Source of the DNA: Siphonodentalium dalli
Lineage: Eukaryota > Mollusca > Scaphopoda > Gadilida > Siphonodentaliidae
Assembly (NCBI GenBank): GCA_032622095.1
Contig: CP136066.1
Coordinates: 45,403,911-45,467,910, forward strand
DNA: 64,000 bases
Direction of reading: 5' to 3'
Made by a program: the position numbers and the translations under genes. Shown here piece by piece: positions 60,895 to 64,000 of this stretch; position 1 is the first letter of the stretch; every line of letters begins with the position of its first letter. A model generated the notes under the pieces. It worked only from the letters and a program-made list of their open reading frames with translations, searched no databases and was not told the origin of the DNA.

Positions 60895-61800
60895 CACGGT
60901 GCCGAAAAGATTTTAGTGATAGGCCGCCCATAACTGAAGCTATGCCGATTTAATATTCCATCATGGATTATGCAGTCTGTATAGCTAATGTTCCATCATG
61001 TGGCATCACACGAGGGACTACTAGCGTCACCCTGGAGGAGAATACCATGGGATGGGCGTCTTTGAAGACACAGACGGGACCTAGCATGTATAAACACGAC
61101 GTAACATACATGTAACCTCTGACTAATACTCTTTCTGTCACATAATGGTTTTACCACACATTTCCCGACATATTTCTTCACTGACAATAAACGATCATAT
61201 AATTTATTAGTCACCCTTTAAGTCATCTGCGGTCAATCTTCAACGTCAAACATACATCAATACGTCCATCCCATGGCATTCCTCTGGCCAGGTGACTGGT
61301 GTACCAATTTTCCTACATATTTTCAAGCCAATAAGGAACGCTCTTTATTGCTCACATTTGCCCCTTTAAGTCGTGTGTAGTCAACGGCATCTAATTTTTG
61401 ACATTCTATGGGTCAGTTTACCCCCATGTTTCAATTTTCACCGACCAGATTACAACCGTTTTGGTTATATAATTAATTATTGTATTTAATCAATAATTAG
61501 TGCCCATTTAAGACATCTGATGTCAACGGAATCTATCTAATATGATTTTCTGGGTCAAATCACCTCTATATAGAAATTTTCAGCTCCGATGGTCCAGCCA
61601 TTTCTGTATAAACGATCAGTGCGCGCCGGTAGATAAAAGCCAATTGCGTCAGCCATTCAAGTTTGACACTGCGTGTCGCCAGTAGTCCCTCGTGTGACAT
61701 CACATGAGGGAACATTAACTATTCAGACTGCATAATGGAACATTTAATAGGCATAACTTCAGTTACGGCGGCCTATCACAAAAATATTTTAGGCACCGTG
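60895..61800. mobile_element. 906-bp inverted-repeat element with perfect CACGGTGCC ends
   Basis: The ends CACGGTGCC...GGCACCGTG are perfect. The arms extend about 125 bp (60895-61025 and 61680-61800), including GTGATAGGCCGCC and CACACGAGGGACTACT. The centre (about 61200-61600) holds three degenerate units around AAGTCATCTGCGGTCAA, AAGTCGTGTGTAGTCAACGG and AAGACATCTGATGTCAACGG. No gene and no clear target duplication. Confidence 0.82.
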
Positions 61801-61894
61801 CTCAGTGGTTTAGCGGCGATCGATAACGATAAAAAAAAATCTAGACCGGAGTAATCGTTAAACTGTGGCGATACAAATCCGATTCGGTTACGAC

Positions 61895-63312
61895 AAAACG
61901 GATATCCGAAACGACAAAATTCGTGTTCGTGTGATCAGAGCCTTATATACATCCTCTTTCTGAGATGGATGTTCATTTAAGTAAATTAATCTATCCATAA
62001 TAGTTGTGTATACATGATCCGAAAATGTTATGGATACATATTTAGATGACATACGTAGCCCAATTGATCAGTCTCAGATACACACGAAAACACGCGAAAA
62101 CTCACCAGAATTCCGTAATTACGTGCGCTCGCGCAACAGTATGGCGATCAGACAGATTCGAACGTTGGTGTTACCCTACTCCGTTTCACTCCATGACGTC
62201 ACCAAAAACGACGTAACACCTCGTGGCGTTCTGACATTTTTACTGTGCCGCGTTTTTGCTATGTTTATTTTATGTGTTGTTTTCGAATATTTGTTTTTCG
62301 CCGACATCGCCATTTGTCGGGATTCCCTGTTTCTATATTTAAAACTGGCATGCTCGTAGTGAGCCTCGATTTCGATTTTTTCTCCCAGGTCAAAATACGT
62401 CAGAGTTATGACAAAAATAGATCGACCTACATTTTCTCCATCAGAACTCTACATCAAAGAGTCTATAGACTCCTTCAGGACCTACATAGACTCCTTCGTT
62501 TGGGTATTTTTACTTATAATTGGGAAGTTTTATCATTTTTGGTTCGTGCGACGACCTCTTTTTATCGTGCGGGGAAAGAGAGACATTCAAAACGCGATTT
62601 CGTAATTCGACGCAATAGGCTGAATAGCCTAACCTTCAGCCGAGTTCCGGGTCAAATACGACGAATGACGTAACACAAAACAAAACGCATTTGTTGACAC
62701 AAACACCGTTTGAAGAGTTTATTATTACTTAAAATGATCGTTATTGATTAATTATTGATTAATTATTGATATTTATTGTTGCATATTGGCTGCTATCAAT
62801 ATTTACACAAATAGTATTAATTATTTCTTATAATTGCTCCTTTGGTCAACTTTGACTATCGGAAAATGAAAATATGACGCTGAAAAAAATGTAATCGATA
62901 TTAAAGTCTCATCCTTTCGGCAACATGGAATTGGTTTGAATTACTTAAATGATTAATATAGTAACTTGCCTTTTATCTGTGATGAAATGAGAAATGGTAA
63001 TTGTCTTTTATTGCTAACATAAAATTAAATTAAATAAATTAAGTAAAATACAGTGAAATTATTTTTTTAATTATTGTTTATTACATTTTTGCGCACGTTG
63101 GCATCTCTCTGAGTGCATTCTATTTACTATGGGCATTCACTGCACAGACGATCCGGTGTTAGTGACATCTTGGTCCGCGACCTTGACATCTATCTGGACC
63201 GACTCTAACGGTCCCACTATATCGCGTTCCTATTGAAAATAACACGCTAAAAATGGTAAATGGTTAGATCTGAGATGATCGACTGACATCGGGTGGGGAA
63301 ATATTCCTGAGA
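61895..63312. mobile_element. Third copy of the 17/22-kb inverted-repeat family, interrupted
   Basis: 61895-62127 and 63125-63312 together match 22190-22810 in order, e.g. GTCTCAGATACACACGAAAA (62070) with GTCTCAGATACACATAAAAA, and CGATCCGGTGTTAGTGACAT with GATCGGCGTTTGGTGACAT. About 150 bp of the family sequence near 22590-22760 is missing. The copy is clearly diverged from both 17/22-kb arms. Confidence 0.8.
62121..63100. mobile_element. ~1-kb insertion inside the third copy
   Basis: Fills the gap in the family match. ACGTGCGC at 62121 and GCGCACGT ending 63098 form an 8-bp inverted pair close to its edges, but the exact ends are unsure. The first half is GC-balanced with a 142-codon frame (62245-62673) that I do not recognise; the second half is strongly AT-rich. 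Confidence 0.5.
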
Positions 63313-63555
63313 AACAAACATATTCGCTTAAAGTTCAATTATTGTCCAACTTAGTTGTATTGACGAAAATAAGCTTAAAAACAAAGAGGCAAATTAGAGA
63401 ACTATATGTTTCGTCGCAAGACAGAGGGCCCAAATTACGGTTGTGAAGCGTCTCAGCCAACGCCGTGCATGCATTTTATATGTATTTTCAGCTTGTTTAA
63501 AAAAATTTGATTTGATAAAAGGCAAAAAGCTCTAGTTTTTTCATGTGATATATAC

Positions 63556-63707
63556 AAGATCTTCAACTCATTACGTTGGGATATAAGATATTTTGAAACT
63601 CATTTGATAAATTTTGATTCACAACTCGTCTACGATTCGTTGTGAATCAAATTTATCAAACTCGTTTCATAAAATCTTATATCCCAACATAACTCGTTGG
63701 AGATCTT
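63556..63707. repeat. Long hairpin, ~69-bp arms and 15-nt loop
   Basis: 63556-63624 (AAGATCTTCAACTCATTACG ... GATTCACAA) pairs with 63640-63707 (TTGTGAATCAAATTTATCAA ... GAGATCTT) at about 88-90 percent. The loop has a TCG-tcta-CGA mini-stem. The last 290 bp of the window hold nothing recognised. Confidence 0.92.
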
Positions 63708-64000
63708 CTATTATATTATGTTGTGTGCTAACTTATCAGTTTCGCGCGCCCACACAAGTCCACATTATGTATTTAATATAATGTATGTTATACGTATTCG
63801 ATGTCAAATGGGTGGGATTCGCGTCGATGATAATCATGTCCAGTGCAGCAAGTCTTTTGTAGATTTCATGTCTATAGCATGATTTTGCGACTTGTGAGAT
63901 TTAGAAAGGGGATACACATGCTATGAATTGATTTGGGACGTTTATCGGTGGGCTTTCTGGTGGAAAATATCAGTTTACCGGCTATACGCGGTACCGATAA

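Overview
The window looks like AT-rich nuclear DNA of an invertebrate animal. Evidence: spliced coding sequence with GT-AG introns, several decayed non-LTR retrotransposons, Helitron-type elements carrying a (GTCT)n tract and internal tandem repeats, and a putative tRNA-headed SINE ending in the ATAAACCCCAATCAA type of tail that I associate with molluscs and other lophotrochozoans. The species cannot be named from this. There is no prokaryotic gene organisation, rRNA or CRISPR array, and I found no convincing tRNA gene by eye.

Only one convincing host gene is present: a secreted fibrinogen-related lectin-like protein (39254-46071, plus strand). Its three coding exons are a signal peptide plus PAN/apple-like domain, a 25-nt microexon, and a complete fibrinogen-like (FReD) domain. 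The phases fit exactly and give 318 residues.

Region by region. 1-2036: reverse-strand LINE with one frameshift, running off the left edge. 3.3-7.7 kb: palindromes, dispersed direct repeats and a 24-bp minisatellite. 9.3-16.1 kb: a dispersed repeat and a LINE, both split by what looks like a 2.7-kb local inversion. The LINE endonuclease half carries a 2A-like motif. 16.95-22.87 kb: an inverted repeat with arms of about 1.05 kb, split by a 2.73-kb Helitron. 25.59-28.33 kb: a second Helitron copy. 28.39-29.66 kb: a transposon whose inverted ends are arrays of 16-bp repeats, with an 8-bp target duplication. 31.35-32.08 kb: ATC/CAT triplet repeats. 32.2-33.8 kb: a third LINE relic. 34.8-37.7 kb: foldback repeats. 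39.25-46.07 kb: the FReD gene, whose introns hold a core-deleted FLYWCH/MULE transposase relic, a reversed Helitron and a SINE. 49.89-50.35 kb: a second, unrelated element with 16-bp-array inverted ends. 53.94-54.58 kb: the 3-prime end of a different Helitron family. 54.58-60.76 kb: a giant 6.2-kb foldback element filled with a ~42-bp tandem repeat. 60.9-63.7 kb: another inverted-repeat element, an interrupted third copy of the 17-kb repeat family, and a long hairpin.

The main theme is self-complementary DNA at every scale, from 65-bp hairpins with GC-rich 17-nt loops to multi-kilobase palindromes. Several foldback elements have arms built from short tandem repeats, as recalled for the Foldback (Drosophila) and TU (sea urchin) elements. 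Alignments here were made by eye, so repeat borders are generally good to about 5-20 bp unless terminal bases are quoted.
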